Of a stretch of 64,000 nucleotides of DNA, positions 31,766 through 42,070 are shown one piece after another; positions within the stretch are counted from its first letter, which is position 1; each line of letters opens with the position of its first letter. The stretch comes from Candidatus Gracilibacteria bacterium CG17_big_fil_post_rev_8_21_14_2_50_48_13 (lineage in GTDB: Bacteria > Patescibacteriota > Gracilibacteria > 1-14-2-50-48-13): the NCBI GenBank assembly GCA_002783265.1, contig PFFG01000004.1, positions 97,598-161,597 on the forward strand, given 5' to 3'. Under the pieces are notes generated by a model that was not told where the DNA came from, searched no databases, and saw only the letters and a program-made list of their open reading frames with translations. The position numbers were made by a program, and so were the translations under genes.

Positions 31766-32522
31766 GTTTTTTCGGAAACCAAGGAAGAAAAACACTGGTA
31801 CGCGCCGCATACTCCTGGTAGGCGGCGTTTTCCTTATATCGTTGTTCTAACAGCGGTACACCAGAAACAAAACGCAGCAGCAAGGTGATCAGTAGTGGGC
31901 TGACGATAAACAAAGGCCAATAGGGGATGCCAAAGGTCATAATCCAGATACCCCACCACATCGTTGCTTCACCAAAATAGTTGGGATGCCGGGTATATTG
32001 CCACAGGCCGGACTGGAGAATTCTCCCTTTATTTTCTGGATTGCGCAAAAATTGTCGCAGCTGAGCATCACCAAGGACTTCAAAACAGAAACCGATGATC
32101 CAGATGCCAAGGCCAACCCCGAGCCAGGGAAGAGAAGGGGCGGTTTGCGTCAGACCGAGATGCATAAGCGGCAAGGCAATGACCCCAAGCAGGAAGGTTT
32201 GTAAGACAAAGATTTGTAAAAAGCTGCGCAGCAGGAAAGTTTTTCCCCACTCAGCACGCCAGGCCGCGTATCGTGGGTCCTCTCCTTTCTGGCGAAGTCG
32301 CATGAAAATGTGGCTGGAAAGACGTATCCCCCAGAGAAAGACACAGGCTAACGGGATAAGACCAAGGGAAATTGCCGCTCCACCAAGCCACCAGGACGCT
32401 ATACCCACAAGGATAAATCCAAGCCCCCAGGCAACATCGGCCACATCGCTCCGATGAAAAATGAGGCTGAGTACAAAACCCAGACAGGCGTAGCCGAGAA
32501 GACCCAAAGCAAGAAATTCCAT
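31755..32522 (-). CDS. DUF1295 / steroid 5-alpha-reductase-like membrane protein
   Basis: A 255-residue membrane protein with about six helices. [38 protein letters not shown] and [20 protein letters not shown] are the DUF1295 hallmarks; the RHPNYFGE motif binds NADPH in the reductase/isoprenylcysteine methyltransferase superfamily. It is likely a lipid-modifying reductase in the inner membrane. The start at 32522 ([10 protein letters not shown]) is chosen because the 21 upstream residues are charged and unlike the family. It is next to DUF2177 as a convergent pair. Confidence 0.87.
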   Translation of the reverse strand: MEFLALGLLGYACLGFVLSLIFHRSDVADVAWGLGFILVGIASWWLGGAAISLGLIPLACVFLWGIRLSSHIFMRLRQKGEDPRYAAWRAEWGKTFLLRSFLQIFVLQTFLLGVIALPLMHLGLTQTAPSLPWLGVGLGIWIIGFCFEVLGDAQLRQFLRNPENKGRILQSGLWQYTRHPNYFGEATMWWGIWIMTFGIPYWPLFIVSPLLITLLLRFVSGVPLLEQRYKENAAYQEYAARTSVFLPWFPKKPSA

Positions 32523-32641
32523 AGTTTTTTGTTGAGAATACAGTATTATACAATACGCGGATTTCGCGTCTATTGTCCATACCAATCATATGGCAGTATA
32601 ATAGATTTCGAAACACATATTTTCTTTTCTATACGTCTCAC

Positions 32642-33472
32642 ATGGAACCTCGCCATTCACAAAAAGGGTTAATAGCAGCTATCGTTTTCGCATCAACTGT
32701 GGTTTCTGCTTCACTGGTTTTTTCTTCCATGGCCTTTACGGGTCAGCTTTCTTCTAGCGTCATTGGAAAGCCTGCGACCACCGAAGTCAGCCAATCGGAT
32801 ATTGATAAAAAAGTCGCAGATAGTATCGAGGCCTACGCAAAACAGCAGGGTACAGCGGTGAAGTCGCCAACAGTGTCAAATTCGGTGGCAACAGTTCCCA
32901 GTGATTTTAAGAAAATTGATAAGGAAAAGGATCATATTCGTGGCGATAAAAATGCCCGCATCAGCATTATTGAGTACTCCGACTACGAATGTGGATTCTG
33001 CCGCATTTTCCATGATACCGTTGTGAAACTTCTCGATATGGATGCCTATAAGGGGAAAGTAAACTGGGTGTATCGTCATTATCCACTCTCTATTCATGAG
33101 CCAAATGCAACGGCTCTGGCCATTGCTTCTGAGTGTGTCGCAGAACAGGGTGGTGCTGATGCATTCTGGAAATTTACGGATGCTGCCTTTGCCGACACGG
33201 CCAAGGGAGGGGATATCAAGGCCTGGGCTATCAAAAAAGCGAAGGACTTCGGTGTCAACGAGGCAAAACTCACGAGCTGTCTTGAGTCAAACAATTATGC
33301 CGAAAAGGTAACAACCGAGACGTCAGAAGGAACAAGCTTTGGTGTACGCGGAACCCCAGGAAACTTCTTCGTGGATAACCAGACAGGTACGGTGAAATTT
33401 ATTCCCGGTGCACTTCCATTAGAGCGTTTGAAGACAACAATTGATGGAATGCTCACGGCTGACGCAAAGTAA
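32642..33472 (+). CDS. DsbA-family thioredoxin-fold oxidoreductase, membrane-anchored
   Basis: A 276-residue protein with one N-terminal membrane helix (LIAAIVFASTVVSASLVFSS) and a DsbA-like domain from ~90: SIIEYSDYECGFCRIFHD (CGFC active site), VYRHYPLSIHEPNA, a helical insertion and the cis-Pro loop GVRGTPGNFFVD. It catalyses disulfide formation or isomerisation in exported proteins. The start at 32642 is chosen so that the helix follows a short basic N terminus (MEPRHSQKG). A second DsbA (43635) and DsbB (39055) are nearby. A membrane protein follows four bases later on the same strand. Confidence 0.92.
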   Translation: MEPRHSQKGLIAAIVFASTVVSASLVFSSMAFTGQLSSSVIGKPATTEVSQSDIDKKVADSIEAYAKQQGTAVKSPTVSNSVATVPSDFKKIDKEKDHIRGDKNARISIIEYSDYECGFCRIFHDTVVKLLDMDAYKGKVNWVYRHYPLSIHEPNATALAIASECVAEQGGADAFWKFTDAAFADTAKGGDIKAWAIKKAKDFGVNEAKLTSCLESNNYAEKVTTETSEGTSFGVRGTPGNFFVDNQTGTVKFIPGALPLERLKTTIDGMLTADAK

Positions 33473-33476
33473 ATTG

Positions 33477-34016
33477 ATGTATACGAAACGGATCATACAG
33501 ACACCCGCCTACGCGCTTGCGTGGGTGGGTTTTTCTGTGCTGATTTTCGATGTGGCCCTGTACCTCATGGCGACATTGCCAGGATCCGTCGATTACACCT
33601 GTCTTGTGGGAGGAAACCTTACCCTGACGAATATACTCTTCAGTATTGTTTTATCCCTTGGTGTGGGGTTACTCGTGACCATGGTCTTGTATTCGCTTGT
33701 GCGTCAGGTGGGTTTTGGAACGCAAAGTAGTGTTCTGGGCCTCCTGGGCAGCCTGGTGAGTTTTCTGACACTCTTCTGTGGCATCTGTTCCTTTTCTCTC
33801 ATTAGTATGCTGGTGGTCACCGTCAGTTTCGGGGCCGTCACCCTCGTACCCAATGCCTTTCTTGATAGTTTTTTGGAGTTCACAACGGACTATGATCTGC
33901 TCATAAAAATGCTAGGCCTTTTGCTTGTTGGCCTGACTATTTGGCTTCTCGATCGTCGCATGCAGGAAGACTGGTCTTGCCGGCTTCCCAAGCGAAAAAA
34001 AACTACCAAGAATTAA
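33477..34016 (+). CDS. hypothetical four-helix membrane protein with CxxC, next to DsbA
   Basis: A 179-residue protein with four hydrophobic segments (residues ~12-32, ~45-70, ~80-120, ~140-160). FLTLFCGICSFSLISML places a CGIC motif at the edge of a helix. The C-terminal end is basic (RRMQEDWSCRLPKRKKTTKN), so probably cytosolic. The gene starts four bases after the DsbA stop, suggesting co-transcription and a part in the same redox chain, perhaps passing electrons to it. No family is recognised; it is not a standard DsbB, CcdA or VKOR. The stop overlaps the convergent RelA/SpoT gene by 14 bases. Confidence 0.7.
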   Translation: MYTKRIIQTPAYALAWVGFSVLIFDVALYLMATLPGSVDYTCLVGGNLTLTNILFSIVLSLGVGLLVTMVLYSLVRQVGFGTQSSVLGLLGSLVSFLTLFCGICSFSLISMLVVTVSFGAVTLVPNAFLDSFLEFTTDYDLLIKMLGLLLVGLTIWLLDRRMQEDWSCRLPKRKKTTKN

Positions 34017-34908
34017 TTTTGTATTCGCCGTGGGCCGCAATGCCTCTCTGGGCAATATGATGCATGGCCTTGTCCCGTATTTGAAACTCGACGGGGATAT
34101 TCTTGATGCGGACGTGCAGGTGTATGCTCTGATACCCGGAGGCTTTCCGTTCACGGATATAATCTTGTACGGTTTGATCGCGTCCGCCCCATTTTTTTTG
34201 GAGGGCATCAAGCACCGTGTAACACTCCTCGAGTGAGTGGGTAATAATGCGAAATCCCAGTAGATCATCAACATCGCCTGGCAAAATGCCTTTGCGCTGC
34301 GTTTTGCGAAAGGTGCTGTAGACAGTTTTGACACGGGTTTCTATTGTCGGGGAGATGCCAGCTTTTTTAAAGAGTGACTGCATTTTTCCGAGCATAAATT
34401 GCTGCGTTTTGATCATCTTTTCCCGTGAGGTTGGCAGACGTGACGTAAGATGCGTGTAAGTGGCAGGGGAAAGAAACGAGAAAAAGTAGTCTTGGAGTTC
34501 CGCTTTGAGTTCCTGGTTATTTGTCGCTTCCAAGACCATTAGCGCTGTCTGACAACGAAAGCGGTTTTTATAACAATAATCGATGTGTTCGTCATTGTGG
34601 AGTTCCAGCATTAACCGGACAATGAGCAAAAACAACACCTCGACTGGTTCTATCACCCGCGTGTCGCTCCGATCGACTTCTATTTGTCCGCTAAAAAGCC
34701 GTTTGAGCATATCAATTCCAACACGTGCATTTTGACTGCAGTCCAGCGGGTCGTAGTTGGGAGTGAAGGTAAACTTGAGCAAAATGCCGGTAATTTCGTT
34801 TTGTACACCATGAAGAGCGATGTCCTTTTTTAATTTTTCCCGCACCTGAGGACGATCATAAATCTCCCGAACATTACTGCAAATTGGACAATTAAATTCG
34901 TATTCCAT
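34003..34908 (-). CDS. RelA/SpoT-type (p)ppGpp synthetase, single domain with N-terminal extension
   Basis: A 301-residue protein. Residues ~185-295 match the RelA/SpoT nucleotidyltransferase domain: TRVKTVYSTFRKTQRKGI, DVDDLLGFRIITHSLEECY, YIRERKASGYQSIHLHV and VEFQIRDKAMHHIAQRGIAA, ending HGEYK. The GYQSIH and EFQIRD motifs carry the conserved substrate and catalytic residues. The N-terminal ~180 residues start with CPICS, are mostly helical, and show no HDxxED hydrolase site or TGS/ACT domains. It probably makes (p)ppGpp; no linked hydrolase is seen. No other stringent-response gene is in the window. Confidence 0.85.
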   Translation of the reverse strand: MEYEFNCPICSNVREIYDRPQVREKLKKDIALHGVQNEITGILLKFTFTPNYDPLDCSQNARVGIDMLKRLFSGQIEVDRSDTRVIEPVEVLFLLIVRLMLELHNDEHIDYCYKNRFRCQTALMVLEATNNQELKAELQDYFFSFLSPATYTHLTSRLPTSREKMIKTQQFMLGKMQSLFKKAGISPTIETRVKTVYSTFRKTQRKGILPGDVDDLLGFRIITHSLEECYTVLDALQKKWGGRDQTVQDYIRERKASGYQSIHLHVRIKNIPVEFQIRDKAMHHIAQRGIAAHGEYKINSW

Positions 34909-35055
34909 AGAAGCATTGTACCGCTTTCGGGTGTTTTCGACAACGAATGAGAAAGAGATGATCGTGACAAACTGGTGATTTCTTCATCTTGCCTATTTTT
35001 GAGAAACAGCTAAAACTTTGTGCCACAAAGATTTTAGACATCTCATAGAACGAAA

Positions 35056-35592
35056 ATGCAGTATACAACCCTAGGAGAACTGACTCCCACCCCAGAAGAT
35101 ACCGTTCTTGGCGTAGCCCAGCGAAAATGGCAAACCATACACCAGCAGAATGCCATTTTACTCGACATGGTGTCGCAAGAGGAGTTTCAAAGCCAAGAGC
35201 AGCCTTCTTTGGGGCAGACACATATCAGGAGCCAGCTTCTCCGACTCATTGAAATAACCGATGAAATACGATCTATTTTTCTGTATACCAAGGAGGATCA
35301 ATCCATCGATATGGCAATGGAGGCACTTTTCCCCTTCATGGATCCACTTTCTTCCATGAAGTTTTCCCTTGAGGGAGTACAAGACGAGAGTGTGCTGCAG
35401 TTAATCCGCCACATCGACAATGTCATGATGCATCTCAAAGAAGCCTTACATGTGTTTGCGCAGTATGCGACAGATAAAACAGAGCGAGAAAAACAGGTGG
35501 TGGAAGAGCGTAGGTCACAAACGATTGAGAGCGAAAAAGCAAAGTTTCAACACGATCTCGATTTTGTGACCGGATATCAAACAAAAGGCTAG
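35056..35592 (+). CDS. hypothetical protein, 178 residues, helical
   Basis: I do not recognise this protein. It is almost wholly helical and acidic in the middle, with VLGVAQRKWQTIHQQNAILL, MDPLSSMKFSLEGVQDESVL and a C-terminal coiled-coil-like stretch (KTEREKQVVEERRSQTIESE). It has no signal or membrane segment. It stands between the RelA/SpoT gene (divergent) and the helicase gene (convergent, overlapping by four bases at CTAG). Confidence 0.6.
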   Translation: MQYTTLGELTPTPEDTVLGVAQRKWQTIHQQNAILLDMVSQEEFQSQEQPSLGQTHIRSQLLRLIEITDEIRSIFLYTKEDQSIDMAMEALFPFMDPLSSMKFSLEGVQDESVLQLIRHIDNVMMHLKEALHVFAQYATDKTEREKQVVEERRSQTIESEKAKFQHDLDFVTGYQTKG

Positions 35593-38500
35593 ACCTTTCC
35601 ATCGAGAAGGTCCTGGGTAAAGGCAAGTGTTCCCTTAAAACTTTCCTCGTAGGCCGAAGTATCTGGAAAATCAAGGTTCTGAATTTTTTTCGCGACGATC
35701 TGAACCAGCTGTGCAAATTCTGACATGGTCGCATGATCAAACTGCGTTTCGAGTATCACAAAGCCATCATCGGTGGGTTTTAAAAACTCCAGCGCACCTT
35801 CAGTCACCACAAAACGGTCGCGATACTCGGGCGAATTCTCCACAAGGAGCTTGTAAAACATGAGCTGATGACGATACTTCCAGAGTTTCGCCTGTTCATA
35901 ATCCGCTTTTCCTTTCCAGCTTGTGGCAGGACTTCCGGTTTTCCAGTCAGTGACCCGAATGGTACGGGCCTCTTTGTCGAGATGCATACAGTCTATTTTT
36001 CCCGTAATCTGTGCCTCACCAACTTGTACATGATCCTGTTTAAAATTTCGTTCAACAATATCTTCTGGATCAAGCAGAGGCCCTCGCTCGCTCAAGTATC
36101 TTGTGAGATGCTCTATTCCTTCTGTATGGTACTTTTCAAAATCAAGGTCGGAGAGGCGTTCCCGTTTAAGACGATTCGTGAAGAACTCGGTGATCTCAAG
36201 GATGCTTGGCAGTGTTTTTTTCGTCCGCAAAGTTTTATGCATATACTCTAGACTCGCATGCATCGACGTTCCGAAACATCCGGAGACCTGTTTTCTTTGT
36301 GGGAAACGAAGGAGATGATTCATGACAAATGCGCGAGGGCCTCCTTTTTCAAGGTCAAGAAAGCTGCTTAAGTGTGTGGTACTCAGAGCATATTCTTGCA
36401 CAAGGTCTTGGAGATAGGCGAGATACTCTACATCTTCTAACGTCGTATCTCGCTGGATCTGCAGCATATAGTTGCCTGCAAGAAGTTCTTTTGGTGCAAT
36501 GTATTCTTCTGTTTCTGGCATGACACTACTGGTCAGATAGGACAGAACTTCGGTCGTTTTATCTTTTGTACTGCGCATGGGGTAGGTCATGGTGATCCAC
36601 CTTTTTGCACGTGTTAACGCAACAAAAAAGAGTTTTCGGAAATCACTCTCCGTTTCAGGACTCGCGCTCAACGCGAGAAATTTGGGAAGTGAGAGCCCGC
36701 GATTTCCACCTTTTTTCTTGTTCCATGCCTCGCTTGTACAGCGCACCAGAAAAACGTGATCAAATTCCAACCCCTTTGATTTATGGACCGTCATGAGACT
36801 AAGGCCGTGGTCTTTTCGAAGAAGCGTGTCATCCGTTGGAATCTGTAACCCATATTGTTTATAGAGCGCAATCATCTCGAGAAAGTCTTTGGTCAGGACA
36901 ACGCTTCCTGCTAAAAAGGCACGCACCTTTTTTTGCAGACCACGGAGGGCAGCTAAGGTTTCCATCTCGCTGGCGCTACCAATGTCACTTCCAAAATAGT
37001 GTTTCCTGAACGGAGAAGTAAATGGGATAGTTGTTGACTCGTTGTCCGGTGAGATCGTTGCAATGTCCAGAGGTTCGGTCCCCGTGAGAAGATCGATGAT
37101 ACGTTCGAGGGGTTCATGCGCTGCGAGTGCCCCAACGGTAATGAAAAACTGTGCTATAGACTGAAGATGTTCATTCTCGGAAGCGAGCATCGTATCCAGC
37201 CAAGATTGGCGCTCTGTAAAGGCATCCCGTGAGAGCTTCCAGAGTGTGAGGGTGGGGATTCCCCAGTAGGGATGACAGAGAATGCGCGAAAGAATATCGT
37301 CTTTGAGGTCATATCGAGGAGAAAACAGTGTCCCAACAACGTCGAGCATATCAAGAAGTTCCCCGATGACAGGATCTTCAAGGATGTTATTACTTCTTTC
37401 ATAGACGAAAGGAACACCTTCCTGTCGCATACGTTTTGCAACTGCTGCTAAGTGGGCATGATTTCGCGCAAGAACCGCAATTTCTGCAGGATCAGTACCT
37501 TGATCGAGGAGCTGACGAATGGATTCGACGATGTATATTGCTTCTTCTTCCTCCGTCGGGGTTTGGATAATCCGCAGCTTACCTCCTGTAACGGAGGGGT
37601 TTGCTGCAGAAAGATGTTTGGGAAAGTCTTCCGGCAAAAGGGTCGATAATCGGTCTTCACATGGGAGAATGACATCCTCTGCGAGCGCCAATACTTCTGC
37701 AGTTGAACGATAGTTTTTGTCGAGAACGATGGATGCACCTCCTGGAAAGAGGGTTTGGAATCCTAACAAGTTTTCAATATCCGCCCCCTGAAACTTGTAG
37801 ATGGCTTGATCGTCGTCCCCGACGGCAAGGATATTTGGTCTGGCATCTGGTAGATCTGTGTCTGTGAGTAGTCTTGCAAGTTCCAACTGGATTCCGTTGG
37901 TATCTTGAAACTCATCAATAAGAATATAGAGGTATTGTTCTGCAAGATTGTACCGTAACTCCTCATGCGTTTTCAGTGCTTCCACTACGCGAAGAAGCAT
38001 ATCATTAAAATCGACCAAAGACTGTGCATGTAGTGCGGCTTGATAGGAGGCATATATCTCTGCGAGTGCGGCATATTTCTTAGCATGCACCTGTTCTTTC
38101 CATTGTAGCTGTTTTTGCTTATCCTTTGACGTATTGTTCTTTTTCCACTCCGTCACAGCCTTTGAATTCTCTTCTTCCAAGAGTGTTTGAAAGTCCATGA
38201 TAATGCGGGCTTTTAAAGGGTGCATGGAAGGTAATGGGCGGAGACCTCCATGCGTCGCTTCTGCAACACTGCTCAGGAATTGGGGCAGACGATCAAGCGT
38301 CTTTTTTGAAACCGTTGCTCCAAGAGCCTCCTGCAGAGCGCCTTGTGTCTCTGCATAAAAAGCCATGGCGTCTTCCGTAAGCAGACGAAACTGCTCCGGA
38401 GAAAGACCACCTTTTTTGATGTCGTTAATGGCGTTCATGACAGTACGTGCATGAAAGTACCCTTTTTCTTCATGGTACGAAGAAAAGGGATTGCTTCTGG

Positions 38501-38891
38501 GCAGTTGTTCAAGAATAGAGGTAATGATTTGCAAAGACATGATGTCATCTGCTGGGAGATACTCGAGCCCATCAAAAAAGTAATCACTGTAGCGATCCAT
38601 GATGGTGGTTCCAAGGCTATGGAAGGTATGTATAGCAACGTCATAGGCAGTTTGACCTATGAGCCCAACGAGCCGTTTACGCATGTTTGCAGCAGCAGCT
38701 TCAGTGAAGGTGATACACAATATAGATGACGCAGGTGTATCGGTTTTGAGCAAGATATTGGCCACACGCATGGAAAGAAGTTCCGTTTTGCCGGAACCAG
38801 GACCTGCCACAACCATGACAGGGCCTTCAGTAGTATCAACGGCTCGTTTTTGTTCTGCATTCAGCTGGTTGTATCGTGCTTCAAATTGCAT
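35589..38891 (-). CDS. UvrD/PcrA-type helicase with C-terminal RecB-family nuclease
   Basis: A 1100-residue superfamily 1 helicase: Q-motif-like LNAEQKRAV, Walker A VVAGPGSGKT (~28-36), ILCITFTEAAAANMRKRL, DEFQDTN with IQLELARLL, AVGDDDQAIYKFQGAD, DKNYRST, LMTVHKSKGLEF and VALTRAKR. From ~1000 a PD-(D/E)XK nuclease reads GKIDCMHLD then IRVTDWKTG and YEQAKLWKYRHQLMFYK. This layout is that of AddA/RecB-like end-processing enzymes, working alone or with a partner not seen here. It likely resects double-strand breaks. Length and motif set look complete. Confidence 0.93.
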   Translation of the reverse strand: MQFEARYNQLNAEQKRAVDTTEGPVMVVAGPGSGKTELLSMRVANILLKTDTPASSILCITFTEAAAANMRKRLVGLIGQTAYDVAIHTFHSLGTTIMDRYSDYFFDGLEYLPADDIMSLQIITSILEQLPRSNPFSSYHEEKGYFHARTVMNAINDIKKGGLSPEQFRLLTEDAMAFYAETQGALQEALGATVSKKTLDRLPQFLSSVAEATHGGLRPLPSMHPLKARIIMDFQTLLEEENSKAVTEWKKNNTSKDKQKQLQWKEQVHAKKYAALAEIYASYQAALHAQSLVDFNDMLLRVVEALKTHEELRYNLAEQYLYILIDEFQDTNGIQLELARLLTDTDLPDARPNILAVGDDDQAIYKFQGADIENLLGFQTLFPGGASIVLDKNYRSTAEVLALAEDVILPCEDRLSTLLPEDFPKHLSAANPSVTGGKLRIIQTPTEEEEAIYIVESIRQLLDQGTDPAEIAVLARNHAHLAAVAKRMRQEGVPFVYERSNNILEDPVIGELLDMLDVVGTLFSPRYDLKDDILSRILCHPYWGIPTLTLWKLSRDAFTERQSWLDTMLASENEHLQSIAQFFITVGALAAHEPLERIIDLLTGTEPLDIATISPDNESTTIPFTSPFRKHYFGSDIGSASEMETLAALRGLQKKVRAFLAGSVVLTKDFLEMIALYKQYGLQIPTDDTLLRKDHGLSLMTVHKSKGLEFDHVFLVRCTSEAWNKKKGGNRGLSLPKFLALSASPETESDFRKLFFVALTRAKRWITMTYPMRSTKDKTTEVLSYLTSSVMPETEEYIAPKELLAGNYMLQIQRDTTLEDVEYLAYLQDLVQEYALSTTHLSSFLDLEKGGPRAFVMNHLLRFPQRKQVSGCFGTSMHASLEYMHKTLRTKKTLPSILEITEFFTNRLKRERLSDLDFEKYHTEGIEHLTRYLSERGPLLDPEDIVERNFKQDHVQVGEAQITGKIDCMHLDKEARTIRVTDWKTGSPATSWKGKADYEQAKLWKYRHQLMFYKLLVENSPEYRDRFVVTEGALEFLKPTDDGFVILETQFDHATMSEFAQLVQIVAKKIQNLDFPDTSAYEESFKGTLAFTQDLLDGKV

Positions 38892-39054
38892 GGCGGTGGA
38901 GTAAGGATGCGTCTATTGTTCACGAGTTTTGTGCCATGTGCAAGGGAAGGCGTCTTATCGTGTTCTTCCTTTTGAACAACACGACTTGGGGTCCACTGCT
39001 TGATTTCTGCAAAAATATGCCGCAAGATAGTCTTGTCATTTCTTGTTTCTTTGT

Positions 39055-39537
39055 ATGCGTTCTCCAAAACAACTCACAGTGCAGATCTTCATTTTTATCC
39101 AGGCACTCTTTGCCATGCTTGGGTCCCTCTATTACAGCAATTTTGGTGATCCCGTAAAAAATATTGCCCAGGGTTTTTTGTTCCATGGTGAAGGTGGCTT
39201 GGAACCCTGTCATTTGTGTTGGTGGGCGAGAATTCTTATGTACCCATTGGTATTCATTAGTGCCATGGGCCTCATAAAAAAAGATAATCGCTTTACCGAC
39301 TACATTCTTCCCTTGGCCATTCCTGGATTTATTCTAGAGGTGTATCACTACCTCACACAAAAGGTCTTTACACAAAGTTTCTTTGAGTGCGGAACGGTGA
39401 ATCCCTGTTCTGCAACCCAGGCCGTCGACTACTTTGGTTTTATCACTATTCCGTTCCTCTGCTTCACTGCCTTTGGCGTCATAATTATACTCAGTGGTAT
39501 CAATACGGTGATTGAAGCAAAACAATCAAAGGCGTAG
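39055..39537 (+). CDS. dsbB: DsbB/BdbC-type thiol oxidoreductase
   Basis: A 160-residue membrane protein with four helices. The first periplasmic CxxC is in GGLEPCHLCWWARILMYPLV. The second pair lies in ECGTVNPCSATQAVDYFGF, with TIPFLC after it; ATQ...FGFITIP is typical of BdbC. It reoxidises DsbA proteins and passes electrons to quinone. The start at 39055 (MRSPKQL) replaces an upstream ATG that adds four residues. It is followed by a strong terminator shared with typA. Confidence 0.93.
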   Translation: MRSPKQLTVQIFIFIQALFAMLGSLYYSNFGDPVKNIAQGFLFHGEGGLEPCHLCWWARILMYPLVFISAMGLIKKDNRFTDYILPLAIPGFILEVYHYLTQKVFTQSFFECGTVNPCSATQAVDYFGFITIPFLCFTAFGVIIILSGINTVIEAKQSKA

Positions 39538-39551
39538 AGAGAACATGTGCA

Positions 39552-39585
39552 CAAAAAAAACCGCGCAAGCAGCGCGGTTTTTTTT
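39552..39585. terminator. bidirectional terminator between dsbB and typA
   Basis: CCGCGC (39561-39566) and GCGCGG (39572-39577) form a perfect stem with AAGCA loop, flanked by eight A's before and eight T's after, so it works in both directions. The typA stop codon (39584-39586) lies in the T-run. Confidence 0.9.
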
Positions 39586-41392
39586 AGTCTTTCTTCGACG
39601 TGCGATCACGTTTACGTTCGTGTTCCTTCAAATATTTTTTACGAAGGCGTACGGAACTTGGAGTCACTTCAACGTATTCATCATCTTGAATATACTCGAG
39701 AGCAATTTCCAGATTCATTTCCAGAGGTGGTGTAAGGACAATTGCGTCATCGGAACCGGAAGCACGAACATTGGTCAGTTGCTTTCCTTTTGTTGGGTTC
39801 ACGACAAGGTCGCTGCCTTTAGCGTGTTCACCAATAATCATACCTTCATAGACCTCAACACCAGGGCCGATAAAGAGAGGGCCACGCTCTTGCAACGTCC
39901 AAAGTGAGTAGGCAGACGTTGTTCCCTGAAGTCCTGCAATTTGTGAACCCTCGAGACGTCCTGGAATGGTGCCCTTGTACTCTTCGAAGCGGAGGAAACT
40001 GTGGTACATAATGCCGTTTCCACGGGTATCAATGAGAAATTCTGAGCGGAATCCGAGAAGTCCACGCGTAGGAACTTCATATTCCATGCGAACAAGCCCG
40101 TTCTCCTGTTTCATATCCTTCATTTGTCCCTTTCGGCGACCAAGTTTCTCAATAACTGACCCACTATGTTCTTCTGGAACTTCGACAATACAGAACTCAA
40201 TGGGCTCCATTTTTTTCCCACCTTCGTACTGGAAGATCACCTCAGGTCGTGAAACCTGGAGCTCGAATCCTTCACGGCGCATGGTTTCGATCAGCACGGA
40301 GAGATGCATTTCTCCACGTCCTGACACAATGTAGGAATCACTATTTTCAACAGACTCTACCTTGAGTCCCACGTTCGTTTCCAACTCACGATCGAGACGA
40401 TCTTTAATATGACGCGTTGTAACAAATTTTCCTTCGCGACCTGCAAAGGGGCTGTTGTTTACCATGAAATACATGGAGACAGTCGGTGGATCGACTTTAA
40501 TAGCAGGAAGCGGCTCTGCATTTGGATCAGCACAGATGGTCTCACCAACATAAATGTCAGGAAGTCCTGCTAAAACCACAATGTCGCCTGCGTAGGCCTC
40601 CTGCACTTCGACTTTTTGAAGCCCCTGGTGCGTAAAGAGTTTTGTAATGCGACCCGTCGACTGCGTTCCATCCGCTCGTTTGACGTGCACAGACATGTTT
40701 GGACGGATCGTCCCTTCATAGATACGACCAATGGCTAAGCGGCCAAGATAGTTGTCATAACCAAGATTTGAAGGCTGCATGCGCAGTGGGGCTGCCGTAT
40801 CCGCTTTTGCCACGGGCACTTTCTCCATAATCAAATCATAGAGAGGTGTCAGATCCTTTGAATCATCGGTCAGTGCTTTTTTCGCAATTCCATCGCGACC
40901 AATGGTGTACATATAATCAAACTCTAGCTGCTCATCGGTTGCTCCAAGTTCCACAAAGAGATCGAAGACCATATCTACAACCTCATCGGGACGGGCCATG
41001 GGCTTATCAATCTTGTTAATAAGCACAATAGGCTTTAGCCCAAGCTCCAGCGACTTCTTCAGTACAAAACGTGTTTGTGGCATAGGTCCTTCATAGGCAT
41101 CCACGAGCAGAAGAACACTGTCGACGGTACGAAGAATACGTTCCACTTCCGATCCGAAGTCCGCGTGACCTGGTGTATCCACAATGTTAATTTTCGTGTC
41201 CTTCCACAAAATCGATGTATTCTTTGCATAAATGGTAATTCCGCGCTCTCGCTCGAGGTCGTTGGAGTCCATAACACAAACGGCAACCTCTTCGTTGTCA
41301 CGAAAGGCACCACCCTGCTTTAAAAGTGCGTCGACAAGCGTCGTTTTACCATGATCGACGTGTGCGATAATGGCGATGTTTCTGATATCCAT
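39584..41392 (-). CDS. typA: translational GTPase TypA/BipA
   Basis: A 602-residue translational GTPase: [18 protein letters not shown] (G1), [11 protein letters not shown] (G2), [17 protein letters not shown] (G3), NKIDKP (G4). Domain 2 and the EF-G-like domains III/V follow ([20 protein letters not shown]), then the TypA-specific C-terminal domain ([36 protein letters not shown]). TypA binds ribosomes and supports growth under stress and low temperature and 50S assembly. The start at 41392 (MDIRNIAI) is the family start. Its leader is pyrimidine-rich. The terminator at 39552 ends the gene. Confidence 0.97.
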   Translation of the reverse strand: MDIRNIAIIAHVDHGKTTLVDALLKQGGAFRDNEEVAVCVMDSNDLERERGITIYAKNTSILWKDTKINIVDTPGHADFGSEVERILRTVDSVLLLVDAYEGPMPQTRFVLKKSLELGLKPIVLINKIDKPMARPDEVVDMVFDLFVELGATDEQLEFDYMYTIGRDGIAKKALTDDSKDLTPLYDLIMEKVPVAKADTAAPLRMQPSNLGYDNYLGRLAIGRIYEGTIRPNMSVHVKRADGTQSTGRITKLFTHQGLQKVEVQEAYAGDIVVLAGLPDIYVGETICADPNAEPLPAIKVDPPTVSMYFMVNNSPFAGREGKFVTTRHIKDRLDRELETNVGLKVESVENSDSYIVSGRGEMHLSVLIETMRREGFELQVSRPEVIFQYEGGKKMEPIEFCIVEVPEEHSGSVIEKLGRRKGQMKDMKQENGLVRMEYEVPTRGLLGFRSEFLIDTRGNGIMYHSFLRFEEYKGTIPGRLEGSQIAGLQGTTSAYSLWTLQERGPLFIGPGVEVYEGMIIGEHAKGSDLVVNPTKGKQLTNVRASGSDDAIVLTPPLEMNLEIALEYIQDDEYVEVTPSSVRLRKKYLKEHERKRDRTSKKD

Positions 41393-41528
41393 GAAATGTT
41401 TTGAAAAAGTGAGGGCATGAGCCTCACAGGCTGATGCAAGGATAGTAGGGAAAATGGCTCGCAAGTCAATGAAAATAATTGACGTAATGCAAAAAAGTTC
41501 CCGAATTATCAATCGAAATTACGTAGGT

Positions 41529-41960
41529 CTACTCGCGCTGTTCCTTCCCGTTAATGTACATTTTCAGCACTTTTTCCAATTGAATTTGCTGGCGATCTCC
41601 CTGAATATTGAATTCAAACGAGGCAAGATCGTCCTTCATGGGGAATTCCGCGAGCAGTTCCCGCAGTTCGTGTGTCAGCTCACGCATGCGCTCCCGCGAT
41701 TCAAGCTCTTCCTTTGTGGAATCCTGAAAATCTTCATCCTGTTTGAATTCCTCTTCCAGGCGCTGCTTTTCTGCTTTGACCTGATCGCGAATATCCCGGG
41801 CAGCACGCTTTAAATCTGTGAGTGCTTCGGACTCGATGCGAAACTCCTTCAGGCGCTCTTTCGCCACTGCGTGACGTTCCCGCTCTTTAACAAGGTCAGC
41901 GAGCAATCGTTCAAGTTGGAGGTTGCTGGGGGTAGCCATGGGGTTGCATGCAAAAGACAA
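41529..41960 (-). CDS. hypothetical coiled-coil protein
   Basis: A 143-residue, highly charged, mostly helical protein. The heptad-like run ERLLADLVKERERHAVAKER continues into LKRAARDIRDQVKAEKQRLE, predicted to form a long coiled coil. No catalytic motif is seen. The likely start is either 41960 or 41939 (MATPSNL). It is upstream of typA on the same strand, with 136 bases between. No function can be assigned. Confidence 0.6.
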   Translation of the reverse strand: MSFACNPMATPSNLQLERLLADLVKERERHAVAKERLKEFRIESEALTDLKRAARDIRDQVKAEKQRLEEEFKQDEDFQDSTKEELESRERMRELTHELRELLAEFPMKDDLASFEFNIQGDRQQIQLEKVLKMYINGKEQRE

Positions 41961-42070
41961 GTAGTGCGTGGGTTGTACCGTTTTTTTGTTCCCCTGTCTA
42001 CGTAGTTTCGCTTGGCGAAGGGCAGGAGCATACGTATACTAGCTTTTGACTTTACTAGCGAAAAAATACC

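Noticed and set aside
41454-41813. Plus-strand open frame of 119 codons
   Set aside because: It is antisense to the coiled-coil gene and the typA leader, has no recognisable motif, and its composition looks like reverse translation of the other strand.
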